Part shown: positions 47,006-57,116 of the stretch, one piece after another
Numbering within the stretch: the first letter of the stretch is position 1
Layout of the letters: every line of letters starts with the position of its first letter
NCBI RefSeq assembly: GCF_900141935.1
Contig: NZ_FQYX01000013.1
Span: 21,020 to 85,019, forward strand
Direction of reading: 5' to 3'
Origin: Arenibacter nanhaiticus
GTDB lineage: Bacteria; Bacteroidota; Bacteroidia; Flavobacteriales; Flavobacteriaceae
Length of the DNA stretch: 64,000 nucleotides
The notes under the pieces: model-generated
Database searches by the model: none
Seen by the model: the letters and a program-made list of their open reading frames with translations, nothing else
Told to the model about the DNA's origin: nothing
Position numbers and translations under genes: made by a program

Positions 47006-48589
47006 CTACTCAACGATATTTACCTCGTGAACATTGACAAAGGAACCTTGTGTTACTATGCCCATTTTCTCTTGTAATTCGGCTACCTTTTCGGGCATCT
47101 CATTCGCTAGATTATCTTGTTCATTAGGATCTTCTACCAGATTATACAATTGCGGTTTAGTCTCAAACCCCGTCTCAATCTTAGGTCCCCATGGTACCAT
47201 TTTAGGTCCATCGTGGGGCAGAATATATTTCCACCCGTTCTCTATATAAGATAACGGACCTTGAAAGCTCTCGTGTATCAGGGATCCTCTACCGCTCTGG
47301 TCTTCGCCATTTAGGACAGCCAGCATATTTTGGCTATCTACCGCTTGGCCCTTATCCACATCAACACCTAGCAAAGTACTAAAGGACCTTAGAAAATCGA
47401 CCTGACTAAACAGTGCGTTAGAAATGCTCCCCTTTCCTTTGGCATCGGGCCATCTGATGATCATGGGGATTTTTGCTCCACCATCATAAGAACTGTATTT
47501 ACCTCCTCTTAAGCCGCCTGTAGGTTTATGGTCACCCACCAATTCTCTTGCTTGGTCGTGGTATCCGTCGTCTAAAACCGGACCGTTGTCACTCGAAAAA
47601 ACAACTATGGTATTATCTAATAAATTTTGGGTTTCTAAAATTTTCATAATTTCCTTGACGGTCCAATCTAATTGAAGAATAACATCTCCCCTTGGGCCCA
47701 TGCCACTTTTACCTTGGAACATTTTGTTGGCTACTCTTGGCACATGTATGTCATGAGTCGATAGCAATAAGAAAAATGGTTGATCCTTACTAGAATTAAT
47801 GAATTTTTTAGATTTATCTACCAATTCCATAGGGATGGTTTCATCATCCCATAAAGCGGCTTTACCACCCTCCATAAAACCAATTCTACTGATACCGTTT
47901 ACAATAGTATTGTTATGGCCTTGCGAAGGTTTCATGGTTAATAACTCCGGATTTTCTTTCCCTGTAGGCCAATTTCCAATCTTCTCTTTGTAATTTACTT
48001 TTACAGGATCGCTAGGGTCCAAATTAACTATATGATGATTTTCAACAAAAACACATGGTACTCTGTCGCCCGTTGCTGGAATTATATACGAATAATCAAA
48101 CCCTATTTCTAAAGGTCCAGGACTAATTTTTCCGTTCCAATTTGGTCCATTTTCATCCCCTAGACCTAAATGCCATTTCCCTACAATACCAGTATTATAA
48201 CCAGCAGTTTTTAATATACCTGGCAAAGTTGTTTTCCTGGTATCAATCAGAAGTGACTCATCTCCTGCAGCAACCCCAGTTCCTTTTTTACGCCACGCAT
48301 AATCCCCTGTTAATAACGAATATCTTGAAGGGGTACAAGTAGCGGCCGTGGCATAAGCATTTGTAAATAGTATGCCATCCTTGGCCAAGGCATCAATATT
48401 AGGAGTACTAATGGTAGTGGCCCCATAGGAACTGATATCCCCATATCCTAAGTCATCTGTGTATATAAAAACGATATTGGGTTTCTTTTTGTCCTGAACA
48501 ACTTGGGCAGACTTTTCTTTTTGCTCTTTGCAGCCCACCATAGCAATACCCAGCAGTATTGCTATTATATAGCTTCTTTTTATGGTCAT
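47006..48589 (-). CDS. Arylsulfatase-type sulfatase, lipoprotein, PUL gene
   Basis: 527 aa with lipobox MVGC (C20). Cys-type signature CTPSR at 85-89, metal-binding YTDDLGYGD near 43-51 and VVFSSDNGP. This is the classical arylsulfatase layout (two Asp at the metal site), different from the other two sulfatases here. It would desulfate imported oligosaccharides on the outside of the inner membrane or in the periplasm. 115 bases separate it from the last sulfatase gene. Confidence 0.94.
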   Translation of the reverse strand: MTIKRSYIIAILLGIAMVGCKEQKEKSAQVVQDKKKPNIVFIYTDDLGYGDISSYGATTISTPNIDALAKDGILFTNAYATAATCTPSRYSLLTGDYAWRKKGTGVAAGDESLLIDTRKTTLPGILKTAGYNTGIVGKWHLGLGDENGPNWNGKISPGPLEIGFDYSYIIPATGDRVPCVFVENHHIVNLDPSDPVKVNYKEKIGNWPTGKENPELLTMKPSQGHNNTIVNGISRIGFMEGGKAALWDDETIPMELVDKSKKFINSSKDQPFFLLLSTHDIHVPRVANKMFQGKSGMGPRGDVILQLDWTVKEIMKILETQNLLDNTIVVFSSDNGPVLDDGYHDQARELVGDHKPTGGLRGGKYSSYDGGAKIPMIIRWPDAKGKGSISNALFSQVDFLRSFSTLLGVDVDKGQAVDSQNMLAVLNGEDQSGRGSLIHESFQGPLSYIENGWKYILPHDGPKMVPWGPKIETGFETKPQLYNLVEDPNEQDNLANEMPEKVAELQEKMGIVTQGSFVNVHEVNIVE

Positions 48590-48701
48590 AATTATAAGTT
48601 TTATTGTCGTTATTTAAATATTTTATGTTTTTGCCCTCTATGCAAAGGAATAAACCCCTCATGGCTGTCCTTCTCTACTAACTAGCAGAAGCCACAGCGT
48701 T

Positions 48702-50327
48702 TTATTGCTGCCCAACCTTTTGCGAAGCCAACTCCCTTTCTATTTTATACCATTCTTTTTGATACTTTTCAATCCATTCTGGGGGGTTCCCTAATCTGTA
48801 TTTTAATTGTGCTTCGTATAAGGATTCAGGAAAAACGGCCTGTCCTAAACTTTCAAGATATCCGAGGTTTTCTTGAATGAAGCTTGTCCTTGAACCATGC
48901 ATACCTACAACGGTAGGATTCACGACAGAAAACCCCCAATACAAATGTTTTGGACCTGACAGTTTCCAGAAATCGTAATTATCTTGTGGTTCACCCACTC
49001 TTTTATAGTTCCATAAGGTTAATCCTTTTAAGTGATGCGGCTCATTCTTGTAATAACCACCGTGGCTGGTCATTTTTGAACCTTCGTACATATCCACCAA
49101 ATTATTGATTGGAATGTCGGCATGGGAATCCCATCCTTGTTTTGGCGTTTTTACGCGCCAAATTACAGATCCCGATGTTTTGTGAGACATAGATGCGCCA
49201 TGGAATTGCCCGTTATTGGAAGCATCCTTAATTAAACCCGTTAACACCCGTGTAGACTGTGTCACGTTCGTTAATTTATGTCCGCTGTTCCCTTCGACCC
49301 ATAACATTAAAACAGAAGATGCATAACTTTTGCTAACAGAAACAGCTCCACTAACACTGCTAAACCGGCATCTTCTAACCCAAGAGTTTGCCACTCTTTG
49401 CATAGAAACCATAGACCAAGCATTGTCGTGCAAAAAATCTTTATGGTGCACAAATGTATCCTTAAAATTTGCTTTGAAGAAGATATCTTCTACACCCACA
49501 TTTTCTAACGGATAAAAAGGTTTTGCTTGCCAATTGTAATCGGTATTAATCGAATTTATCAACGGGTCTTTTAAGGTGATTTTATTCCCAGAAATACTTT
49601 TTATTTCATGGTTCTCAATAAATGTCACTCCTTCTTGTTGAATCTTTTCCCATTGTGGTCTTGGTTTCTTTCCTTCAAATGATTCTTTTGCAACAGTGAC
49701 ATTATAAGGCATTTGTAGTTGTATAAACTTTGTATCTTTAAAGATGTCTGCATTTTTCACAACAATGGTAAACGCTCCTTCATTTGCGTTTTCTGTGATC
49801 TTTGTTCGTTGTTTTTCTCCTTTTTTTGAGGAAAATGTAAACATATAACTCACTTTCCATTCAGGTTCATCGGGCGTTCGTTGCAACATGTGATCTTTCA
49901 TATTAATCACCGTTCCATTTTTCCCCATGCCACTTCCCTTTAAAATAATATTAGAAGATGATATTTCAATAGGATTTGTTTTTTTGGGTTTCACATTCAC
50001 CATAAAATCTCCTGGCGGAAAAAACACAATGCCCCCCTTGTTTAATTCTGCTGCGTTTATAGCAGCCTGAATAGCCTCTTGGTCCGAAATACTATCATTG
50101 GGGATAGCGCCAAAATCTAACACATTAAAAACCTTTAAACCCTTATGATTTTCGGGGATTCCTTTTTCACCAAGTTGATATCCGGCATAGGAATAATCAA
50201 ATAGCAATGGAATTTCAGGGTCGTTTATTTCACCTGTAAATTTTTTCCATATAACCGCTTCTTGAGCAAATGACGGGCCTATGTTAAATATGAAAGCTAT
50301 AAAATAAGTAATAAAAAGTACACGCAT
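48702..50327 (-). CDS. Parallel beta-helix protein with DUF4955-like end (candidate lyase)
   Basis: 541 aa with a signal peptide (cleavage near GPSFAQ, residue 22). A pectate-lyase-like region starts FNVLDFGAIPNDSISDQEAI, as in right-handed beta-helix enzymes, and runs through repeated short strands to about residue 450. The C-terminal 100 residues (SLYEAQLKYRLG ... PPEWIEKYQKEWY) match my memory of DUF4955. I recall, but cannot verify, that this architecture resembles the glycosaminoglycan lyase family PL29 of Bacteroides. Its place directly after a PL8 lyase supports a lyase or uronate-active role. No catalytic residues can be named with confidence. Confidence 0.75.
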   Translation of the reverse strand: MRVLFITYFIAFIFNIGPSFAQEAVIWKKFTGEINDPEIPLLFDYSYAGYQLGEKGIPENHKGLKVFNVLDFGAIPNDSISDQEAIQAAINAAELNKGGIVFFPPGDFMVNVKPKKTNPIEISSSNIILKGSGMGKNGTVINMKDHMLQRTPDEPEWKVSYMFTFSSKKGEKQRTKITENANEGAFTIVVKNADIFKDTKFIQLQMPYNVTVAKESFEGKKPRPQWEKIQQEGVTFIENHEIKSISGNKITLKDPLINSINTDYNWQAKPFYPLENVGVEDIFFKANFKDTFVHHKDFLHDNAWSMVSMQRVANSWVRRCRFSSVSGAVSVSKSYASSVLMLWVEGNSGHKLTNVTQSTRVLTGLIKDASNNGQFHGASMSHKTSGSVIWRVKTPKQGWDSHADIPINNLVDMYEGSKMTSHGGYYKNEPHHLKGLTLWNYKRVGEPQDNYDFWKLSGPKHLYWGFSVVNPTVVGMHGSRTSFIQENLGYLESLGQAVFPESLYEAQLKYRLGNPPEWIEKYQKEWYKIERELASQKVGQQ

Positions 50328-50383
50328 TGTTGTGGGTAATTTCTCTATTTAAAGACTTAGAAGCAACAGGATGCCTTCTTGGC

Positions 50384-53300
50384 CTAAGAACTTAATTTCA
50401 TCATTTTAAACACCCTTGGAAATCCATCTTTACACTCTAAACTAATGACGGTTTTCGTACCAGAATTATCGATAGCGGTTATAAAATCGGCTGGCAAGGC
50501 ACTCCATTTCCCTTCTAAGGTAATGGTCAGTGTAACTGGGGTGCTGTAATTCCTATATTTATTCGGTTGGTATTCCGGAAAATTCAAATCGGGCTGCACA
50601 GCACTGATGGTTATATTTTTATCAGAATCCTTTCTCACCATAATTAATGCAGGTTCCGACACTTCTGATAAATAACCACTATCCAATTTTCTCTTTGCCT
50701 CAAAAACGGCGTATGCCGTGCTGTTCGACTTATGGTCCGAAACAATATGAGCTGTACTATCGGCTCTAATAATGGTATAAGAATCATCGGCCTTTGCCTT
50801 TTTCTCGAATTTCTTTTGATCTTCCTCCTTCAGAAAGGGATAAATAACATATTGATAGTTGGCATTTTTAGGAGCCAATCCATGGTCTATCCAAGCAGCA
50901 GCATAATCGGCCTCGGTCTCTTTTGCTCCTTTGCCCTTGGCATTCATTCTCCCGGTATTGACCGAATACTTGTTGTGATAAGAATGTTGATGTTCCTTCT
51001 TTAATTGTACGGCGGTATTGGAAAGGATATAATACCCATTCCCATAAGGATCTACCACCCAGTTATTCTTTTTCACATCAGAAGCCAATTCTGTTTTTAC
51101 CGGAAACTTTGTTATAGTTTTATTAGATGTGTAGAGCGGAATTTTTGGATCTATTAACAAAGACTGAAAAAGATTGGTCTGTACAGGATTATTTTCGTCT
51201 ACACTACAAATATTGGTTCCTATTACTATCAGCTTGTCACCAAATGAAAATACCGATTTCTTGGCATACAATTTTCCTGGAAATCCCACTTTCGTTTCTG
51301 GCCATTCCGAATTAGAGCCTTTGCCTTCATTTAAGATCATTCCAAAAACCCCGTTCCCGTCCAATTCCGTTGCCCCGGCAAAGGTTTCATTGGAACGGAA
51401 CATTATTAGTGGCATTTTTGGTTCCAATTCTTCAAAAGGCAAGTTAATTACGGTAGCCCCTGGATATCGGTTCCAATCCCAACCCTCCTGAACAAAGCCG
51501 CTTCCTATTTCTCCATTTCGGTTTAACAGTTGTATGGTTCCGTTGGCAGGGTATCTACCATACCTATTTTCATCAACATAAATTTCAGATGCCCATACAT
51601 ATTTACTATACCCCTTAACAATGGCGGCCCAATCGTTGCGCCTATGAATTGCCGTGGCTGCATAGGGCATGGTATGATAGCCTTCGAGCTGTTCTGGTTG
51701 TATTCCGTTAATTTCCCTAAAAAGGGTACTATTGAGTTTATCTTCTTTTCCCCATAGTCTAAGATATGCAGCGGCTATCTCCTTATCAATTTTCTCGGTT
51801 CCCTCGGGATTTCCAGCATATGCCATTAAAAGATACTCTTCTTTTAAGGATTTAATACTGTTGGCTTCCAAGGGATGTCGTCCTGCATTTCCAAATCCCC
51901 AATCGTACAGTTGACTATAAGCTCTAGTATTTAAAAAGGCCTTTTTAAAATTCTCATGTCCGTCCGTTTTTATTCGAAACCTAGTCCCTGACAAGGTTCT
52001 GATTACTTTAGGGACCGTTTTAAAGGCACCATAGCCGTAAGCCGGATAGTGACCATTGTGATGCCATGCCGTACCATCTACCTTAAAGCCCCATTCTTCA
52101 TTTTGTTGTGCTAGGGTTATAGAGATATAATTAGAATAAGCATGTAATAAGGCTGCTTGCTTTTCCTGGCTATCCATAAGGAAAATCAACATTAAATGAT
52201 AATAGGATTGTGTGTTTAGGTAATCGATATTTACATGAAAATTACTTTCATCGTCCAAAAGCATTCCTAAGTTAAACAACCAGTGCAAACTTGCGCCAAT
52301 CTCATTTAACAAACCGTTGTCGTATAGCAATTGTCGCATGGTAAAAAATGCCTCGGTAATGTCCCTAACGTTATACCCAATATGATGCCTTGTACCGCCA
52401 GCGGCACCAGCCACCCAACCTTGATCTAAAAAGTATTTAGTCCCGGTCAAAAACATTTCCTCAATTTCCTGTTTCTGGGAGGTATCTGCCCTATCGTGAA
52501 AATTAGCCAGTTTTTTTAATACTTTCCCCAAATCCGACACATCATTAACCTTTAATGGCCCATGTTGTTTCTCATCATAATACTCCTGCCTTATCATAAA
52601 AGTTAAAGGAGGCCCTATTACCGTCTCACCCGTATCCTTTATATTTAACTTTTGAAAATCTTCCCGTAAAGACTTTATATACACCTTGTATTTCTTATCG
52701 ATCCTTAAATCTGCGTCAATTAATTTTTCGAATTTTTGTAAATCCATCCTCACAGCCATAGAAATTGGGGATACCTCCAAATTCTTAATGCGTTCGTAAT
52801 TGCTTATCAAAGGCATCCAATGATCACTTCCCAATTTAGTATCTGCCTTAATAAAGGGCACCAAAAGATCTGGGTATTGATGCCTGTCATCCTGGTATTG
52901 TGAAAAAACAATGTCGTCTAGATATAGTTTTCCCTTTTCTGCTGAAGTACTAATTCTAAAATAATCATAATCTACTTCTGCTCCCTTCTCTGGAGCATTT
53001 CCTTGCATTTCATAAAAAGGAACCCAAATTCGTCGCCATCCTTTAAAAGACAATGGAACATCAAACCAAACCGCTACTTTTCCTTCTTTTTCAAAGGAAA
53101 TAGTTAGGGTATCGTTTTGTGGTGTCTCGTTGTAAAGGGAAATCGCTGTAGTGGGACTAGACGGAAAGTAATTTCCGTACCGCAATGGACTTTCTGCATG
53201 TGACAATATCCTAAAATTGGCAGTCCCTAGACTACTTTGGCCTTGCCATTCCCATTTCAATGACGATTTTCCTAACCTCATACGATCAGTACTGATAGCC

Positions 53301-53488
53301 AAAGTGCTATTAGAATTTTGATATAACTCTAATACGTTGCTGGACTCAAAAGATTCTAAGGCGGGTAGCTTCGTTTGTTGTGAAAAACCTATACCAGTGA
53401 TTAAAAAAAGGACCATTTTAATTGGCATACGTTTTCTTGATTTATAAAATAATGATCTCATTAGTTTCCTTATATTTTTAATAGGCAT
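50384..53488 (-). CDS. PL8 family chondroitin sulfate ABC-type lyase
   Basis: 1034 aa. It cleaves uronate-containing glycosaminoglycans by beta-elimination, leaving a 4,5-unsaturated uronic acid. Order: signal, N-terminal carbohydrate-binding-like jelly roll (about 40-200), alpha-toroid (about 225-610) and beta domains. Catalytic residues are intact: H477 and Y484 (HNGHYPAY, spacing 7 as in the Proteus ABC lyase), R537 (NAGRHP) and E640 (ENRYGRY). Length matches the Proteus enzyme (1021 aa, from memory). The start is uncertain: Met 1, Met 10 (53461) or Met 21 (53428) all precede the same signal (VLFLITGIGFSQ). It follows the lipoprotein gene by 35 bases. Confidence 0.95.
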   Translation of the reverse strand: MPIKNIRKLMRSLFYKSRKRMPIKMVLFLITGIGFSQQTKLPALESFESSNVLELYQNSNSTLAISTDRMRLGKSSLKWEWQGQSSLGTANFRILSHAESPLRYGNYFPSSPTTAISLYNETPQNDTLTISFEKEGKVAVWFDVPLSFKGWRRIWVPFYEMQGNAPEKGAEVDYDYFRISTSAEKGKLYLDDIVFSQYQDDRHQYPDLLVPFIKADTKLGSDHWMPLISNYERIKNLEVSPISMAVRMDLQKFEKLIDADLRIDKKYKVYIKSLREDFQKLNIKDTGETVIGPPLTFMIRQEYYDEKQHGPLKVNDVSDLGKVLKKLANFHDRADTSQKQEIEEMFLTGTKYFLDQGWVAGAAGGTRHHIGYNVRDITEAFFTMRQLLYDNGLLNEIGASLHWLFNLGMLLDDESNFHVNIDYLNTQSYYHLMLIFLMDSQEKQAALLHAYSNYISITLAQQNEEWGFKVDGTAWHHNGHYPAYGYGAFKTVPKVIRTLSGTRFRIKTDGHENFKKAFLNTRAYSQLYDWGFGNAGRHPLEANSIKSLKEEYLLMAYAGNPEGTEKIDKEIAAAYLRLWGKEDKLNSTLFREINGIQPEQLEGYHTMPYAATAIHRRNDWAAIVKGYSKYVWASEIYVDENRYGRYPANGTIQLLNRNGEIGSGFVQEGWDWNRYPGATVINLPFEELEPKMPLIMFRSNETFAGATELDGNGVFGMILNEGKGSNSEWPETKVGFPGKLYAKKSVFSFGDKLIVIGTNICSVDENNPVQTNLFQSLLIDPKIPLYTSNKTITKFPVKTELASDVKKNNWVVDPYGNGYYILSNTAVQLKKEHQHSYHNKYSVNTGRMNAKGKGAKETEADYAAAWIDHGLAPKNANYQYVIYPFLKEEDQKKFEKKAKADDSYTIIRADSTAHIVSDHKSNSTAYAVFEAKRKLDSGYLSEVSEPALIMVRKDSDKNITISAVQPDLNFPEYQPNKYRNYSTPVTLTITLEGKWSALPADFITAIDNSGTKTVISLECKDGFPRVFKMMKLSS

Positions 53489-53523
53489 ATATCATGGCTT
53501 CTTTTGCCAAAACACCCTCATGA

Positions 53524-54228
53524 TTAATATATTTTCCAATCTTTAAACCAAACACTTTTTGTAAAACTGCTTTGGTCTTTAGCATTGCTTTGAAAATTAC
53601 TCACCAACGCCAAATCGCCCTTCCACCTTTCTATAGCTACATGGTTCTTAGATATATTGGCCAATAATTTACCCGTGCTAATGTCGGAGATAGCAACATT
53701 TACCACATAGTTATTTGTCTCTGGCCTAAGTTGCACTTTTAGGTTCACTCCAGTAGGCAATGCTTTCATCACATTCTTATTTTTAGGATTAGGGCTTGGC
53801 GTTCCTATAAACAATACCCCGTTAGTACTGACCCCTATATTTAAGCCTTTTCGATCCACCGCATGATCTGAACTTAGGTTATCGGCTCCCAAATTAAATC
53901 CGGCCCAATTCTTACTATTCCCAACCAAATCCCCATTATAAAAACCAACCTCAACTTCCATTTCAAAGGTTCCCTCTCTTAACTGAGGTGTTAACAGGTG
54001 AACTGTTCTATTTTCCCTACTGACCAAACATTCCAATTTCCCATTGGACACCTGCCAATCTTCCAATGGATAAGGCGTATACTCTGGCCCTACCCTTGAA
54101 GGTGTTGCAGTGCCTGTAAAATCACATTTAAAGACGATCTTATTTTCTATCTTGCCTTTACACCCCAGCAAGGTATAAAGCAAGATAATTAAGCATACAA
54201 CTGTCCTATTAAAACTCCAGGCATTCAT
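53524..54228 (-). CDS. PUL lipoprotein of unknown function
   Basis: 234 aa from the Met at 54228. The longer frame (from 54270) would overlap the sulfatase gene by 29 bases, and the shorter start gives a good lipoprotein signal: MNAWSFNRTVVCLIILLYTL then LGC (C23). The rest is beta-rich (EGTFEMEVEVGFYNG, GLNIGVSTNGVLFIG, NLKVQLRPETNNYVVNVAIS) and looks like a jelly roll or concanavalin-like sandwich. It is possibly a cell-surface glycan-binding protein or a secreted glycan-active protein. I recognise no named family. It is tightly packed between a sulfatase and the PL8 gene. Confidence 0.78.
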   Translation of the reverse strand: MNAWSFNRTVVCLIILLYTLLGCKGKIENKIVFKCDFTGTATPSRVGPEYTPYPLEDWQVSNGKLECLVSRENRTVHLLTPQLREGTFEMEVEVGFYNGDLVGNSKNWAGFNLGADNLSSDHAVDRKGLNIGVSTNGVLFIGTPSPNPKNKNVMKALPTGVNLKVQLRPETNNYVVNVAISDISTGKLLANISKNHVAIERWKGDLALVSNFQSNAKDQSSFTKSVWFKDWKIY

Positions 54229-54241
54229 TGGTCTCGATGGT

Positions 54242-55771
54242 TTACTTTGCTGGTACCGTTTCTGAATCATTTAACTTTTGGAATCGTTTAAACCAAGGGT
54301 CCTTTTTATCCTTTAATTGCTTTAAAAGTTTCTTTTTCAACCCGCTTTTCAATTCCGTATCCTTTTCGGCTATATTATGTTTTTGAAAAGGATCGTTTTT
54401 ATTATCGTATAAAAATTCACGGGCTTGGTTTTGGTCATCCAAGGTGATCACATAAGTATGGGTGTGGGTCCTTATTCCACGGTGTCCCGATGCTGGCTGT
54501 CCTTCTTCTATATAGTAATACAAGACAGAACTTGGTCTTTTCCCTTCATTTTTTAAAATGATGGACGATAGGTCTTGGCCATCTACATTGGAAGGAATAC
54601 CATCTGTAGTACCTAGCATATTTAGGATAGTCGGCATAATATCCGTAGCACCAATAAGCAGATCGTCTTTTTGGCCTCCCTTAATTTTAGCCGGCCATCT
54701 AATGATAAAAGGAACGTTTATAGCTTCTTCATACCATACATTTTTTGACATTAAAGCATGGCTACCCATCATTTCGCCATGATCTGAGGTAATGACTACT
54801 ATAGTGTTATCTTCCAATCCCTCTTCTTCCAAGGCCTTTAACACTCTCCCTATTTGGTCGTCTACACCCGTCACCATAGCATAATAATTACGGATATGCT
54901 CTTTGGCCAATTCGGTTCTTTTCCTGGTTGCTCCCTTATGGAAGGCCAATTCTTGGGCCTCGCTATCCAAATCTAGATTTCCTCTATTGAGCAATTCCTC
55001 CAAGGATTTGTCCTTATAGGGTGCTATATATTTTTCAGGCACATATTGATATGGGGGATGGGGTGGATTTACTGACCAAAAAAGAGCAAAGGGCTTGTCT
55101 TTAGTCCTTGTTTTCTCGGAGGGGTTTTTAATATAATCGATGATCACATCTGCTTCGTGCTTGGCAGACCATTCGTTGATATACGTCAGCTCATCCTCCG
55201 CAGCATCGTTGATCCAATAATGAGGTGTGTTGTGCTCATCAAAAGTGCCATAAGCATACCAAAAATTAAACCCGTGCCGAAATTCCTTAGGGGTATAAGC
55301 ATCCCATAACACCGTATCCTTATCCGCAACAGGCGGTGGAGAGGTTAAATGTAATTTCCCTACATAACCGGCATCATAACCGTTCTTTACCAAAACATCG
55401 GAAAAACTAATATCGTCTTTTTGCCATGAATTATTGTACTTATACCTATTGGAGTTACTATTGGTCAGCACCGAATTATTATAAGGTAATTTTCCGGTCA
55501 TCAACATAGCCCGGTAAGGGCTACACAGCGGAAAGTTACTTATAGCATCTGTAATCACCATTCCCTCTTTGGCCAGTTGATCCATATTAGGAGTCACCAC
55601 CGGATCTTGTCCATTGATCCCAATAGCCGAATTTCGCAATTGATCGGGAAAGATAAACAGCAAATTGGCTGCTTCCTTTTGCGAGGGTTTTAAGGTAGGC
55701 TTACAAGAAACCATAGTGGCGAACACCCAACTAAATAGCAACAAATACCGAATTACAAAATGCATGTTCAT
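54242..55771 (-). CDS. Sulfatase (S1 type), lipoprotein, PUL gene
   Basis: 509 aa with lipobox MVSC (C23). Cys-type signature CSPYR at 83-87 within NFPLCSPYRAMLMTGK, metal residues FIFPDQLR near 39-46, and VVITSDHGEMMGSH. It is in the same DQ-type subgroup as the 45376 sulfatase and unlike the 47006 one. It is preceded by GH88 with a 5-base gap, so they are co-translated; this pairing suggests action on the disaccharides released by PL8. Confidence 0.94.
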   Translation of the reverse strand: MNMHFVIRYLLLFSWVFATMVSCKPTLKPSQKEAANLLFIFPDQLRNSAIGINGQDPVVTPNMDQLAKEGMVITDAISNFPLCSPYRAMLMTGKLPYNNSVLTNSNSNRYKYNNSWQKDDISFSDVLVKNGYDAGYVGKLHLTSPPPVADKDTVLWDAYTPKEFRHGFNFWYAYGTFDEHNTPHYWINDAAEDELTYINEWSAKHEADVIIDYIKNPSEKTRTKDKPFALFWSVNPPHPPYQYVPEKYIAPYKDKSLEELLNRGNLDLDSEAQELAFHKGATRKRTELAKEHIRNYYAMVTGVDDQIGRVLKALEEEGLEDNTIVVITSDHGEMMGSHALMSKNVWYEEAINVPFIIRWPAKIKGGQKDDLLIGATDIMPTILNMLGTTDGIPSNVDGQDLSSIILKNEGKRPSSVLYYYIEEGQPASGHRGIRTHTHTYVITLDDQNQAREFLYDNKNDPFQKHNIAEKDTELKSGLKKKLLKQLKDKKDPWFKRFQKLNDSETVPAK

Positions 55772-55776
55772 AATAC

Positions 55777-57006
55777 CTAGTTTACTGAATTCATTTTCTT
55801 TAATCTATCCAAAGCCTCAATATAATAATAATCGGCATAGATCAGGGCAACGTCAATTTCGTGTCCCAATGATTTTGCACCTGTCGAATGAAGTAAAAAA
55901 GAATCGGCTTTCCCTACTCCCGAATATTTTTCGGAACTTAAAGAAGTTAACATGTTTAGGGCCGCGTTATAATATTTATTTTGCAATGCTTCGTCTTCCA
56001 TGTACGTACTAAGCTCTAACAAACCAGAGGCGACTATAGCGGCAGCAGAGGCATCCCTATCATCATCTTTTGTAGTGTCTATATCAAAATCCCAATGAGG
56101 TATGTAATCTTCTGGAAGTAGTTCTAAGTACTTATCGGCAATCTTTTGTGCAAAATCTAGAAACTTTTTGTCCTTTGTTTCCCTATACATCAAGGTATAC
56201 CCATAAATCCCCCATGCCTGTCCTCTAGACCAACGGCTATCATCGTGAAGACCTTGTTTGGTATGCTTGTTCAATACCTTTCCGTTTAAGGAATCGTATT
56301 CTACGACATGCCAAGAGGTGTAATCGTCCCTAAAATGATGTTCCATGGTCGTTTCCGCATGTTTCACGGCAATATCATAATGACTTTTATCCCCACCATT
56401 TTTAGCCGACCAGAACAGCAGTTCCAAATTTAACATATTGTCTATAATGGTGATATGTTGTTGCCAACGTGGGTGCATTTTATTAGACCAAGACCTAATA
56501 GTTCCTACCTTAGGATTAAATCTACTGGCAAGCGAATTTGCCGAAGTCAATAAAATATCCTTATACTCCTTCTTGTCTCCAAAAAGGTACCCATTGCCAT
56601 AAGCAGGAAACATCATAAATCCTATATCGTGGTGTTCGGTAATGGTTTTAAAATCTTCAAAAACTTCGGTTCTTTTGATAGCTTCTTGTTTCCATTTTTC
56701 ATCCTTGGTAATTTCGTACATATACCAAAGTATACCCGGGTAAAATCCGGAGGTCCACACCAATCTTCCGTTTGGTATTTCTTTCCATTCGGTTTCGTTT
56801 GTTTCTATTAGCCTAGGGTGCTTGGAAAGATCGGTTAACTTGGGTACGGCTATTTCCAATTGTGACTCGCAATCTTCAATGGCGCCATTCAAATCAAATG
56901 CCACGCTTTTTCCATTTAGGACTTGTGCCGTAGCAGTTTCTTTTTTCTTTTGTCCAGATTGGCAGCTTGCCAAGCAAAAAACTAGGGACAGTAATAATAA
57001 TCTCAT
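55777..57006 (-). CDS. GH88 unsaturated glucuronyl hydrolase, lipoprotein
   Basis: 409 aa with lipobox LASC (C15). It hydrolyses the unsaturated uronic acid from lyase-produced oligosaccharides by hydration of the double bond. An (alpha/alpha)6 barrel; catalytic D127 (HHDIGFM) and D189 (IIDNMLN) are present, with substrate-site WSRGQAWGIYG near 259-269 and HWDFD. It is the expected partner for the PL8 lyase. It heads the cluster GH88-sulfatase-lipoprotein-PL8 after a gap of 323 bases with a terminator-like hairpin. Confidence 0.95.
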   Translation of the reverse strand: MRLLLLSLVFCLASCQSGQKKKETATAQVLNGKSVAFDLNGAIEDCESQLEIAVPKLTDLSKHPRLIETNETEWKEIPNGRLVWTSGFYPGILWYMYEITKDEKWKQEAIKRTEVFEDFKTITEHHDIGFMMFPAYGNGYLFGDKKEYKDILLTSANSLASRFNPKVGTIRSWSNKMHPRWQQHITIIDNMLNLELLFWSAKNGGDKSHYDIAVKHAETTMEHHFRDDYTSWHVVEYDSLNGKVLNKHTKQGLHDDSRWSRGQAWGIYGYTLMYRETKDKKFLDFAQKIADKYLELLPEDYIPHWDFDIDTTKDDDRDASAAAIVASGLLELSTYMEDEALQNKYYNAALNMLTSLSSEKYSGVGKADSFLLHSTGAKSLGHEIDVALIYADYYYIEALDRLKKMNSVN

Positions 57007-57070
57007 TCGTTTGCATTTTTATGTTAATACTTTACTTTTTAATCTTTGGTTTCCGTTAGATGATGATTGT

Positions 57071-57116
57071 AAAAAAAACACCCCACATATTTTTCTATGG
57101 ACAATACGGGGATGTT
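57071..57116 (-). terminator. Terminator-like hairpin upstream of GH88
   Basis: On the minus strand AACATCCCC pairs with GGGGTGTT (one bulged T), with a loop of 23 bases and a run of eight T. It may end the susCD-FG-GAP transcript or act as attenuator in the GH88 leader. The rest of 57007-57329 is AT-rich with no frame and no exact TAnnTTTG. Confidence 0.6.
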
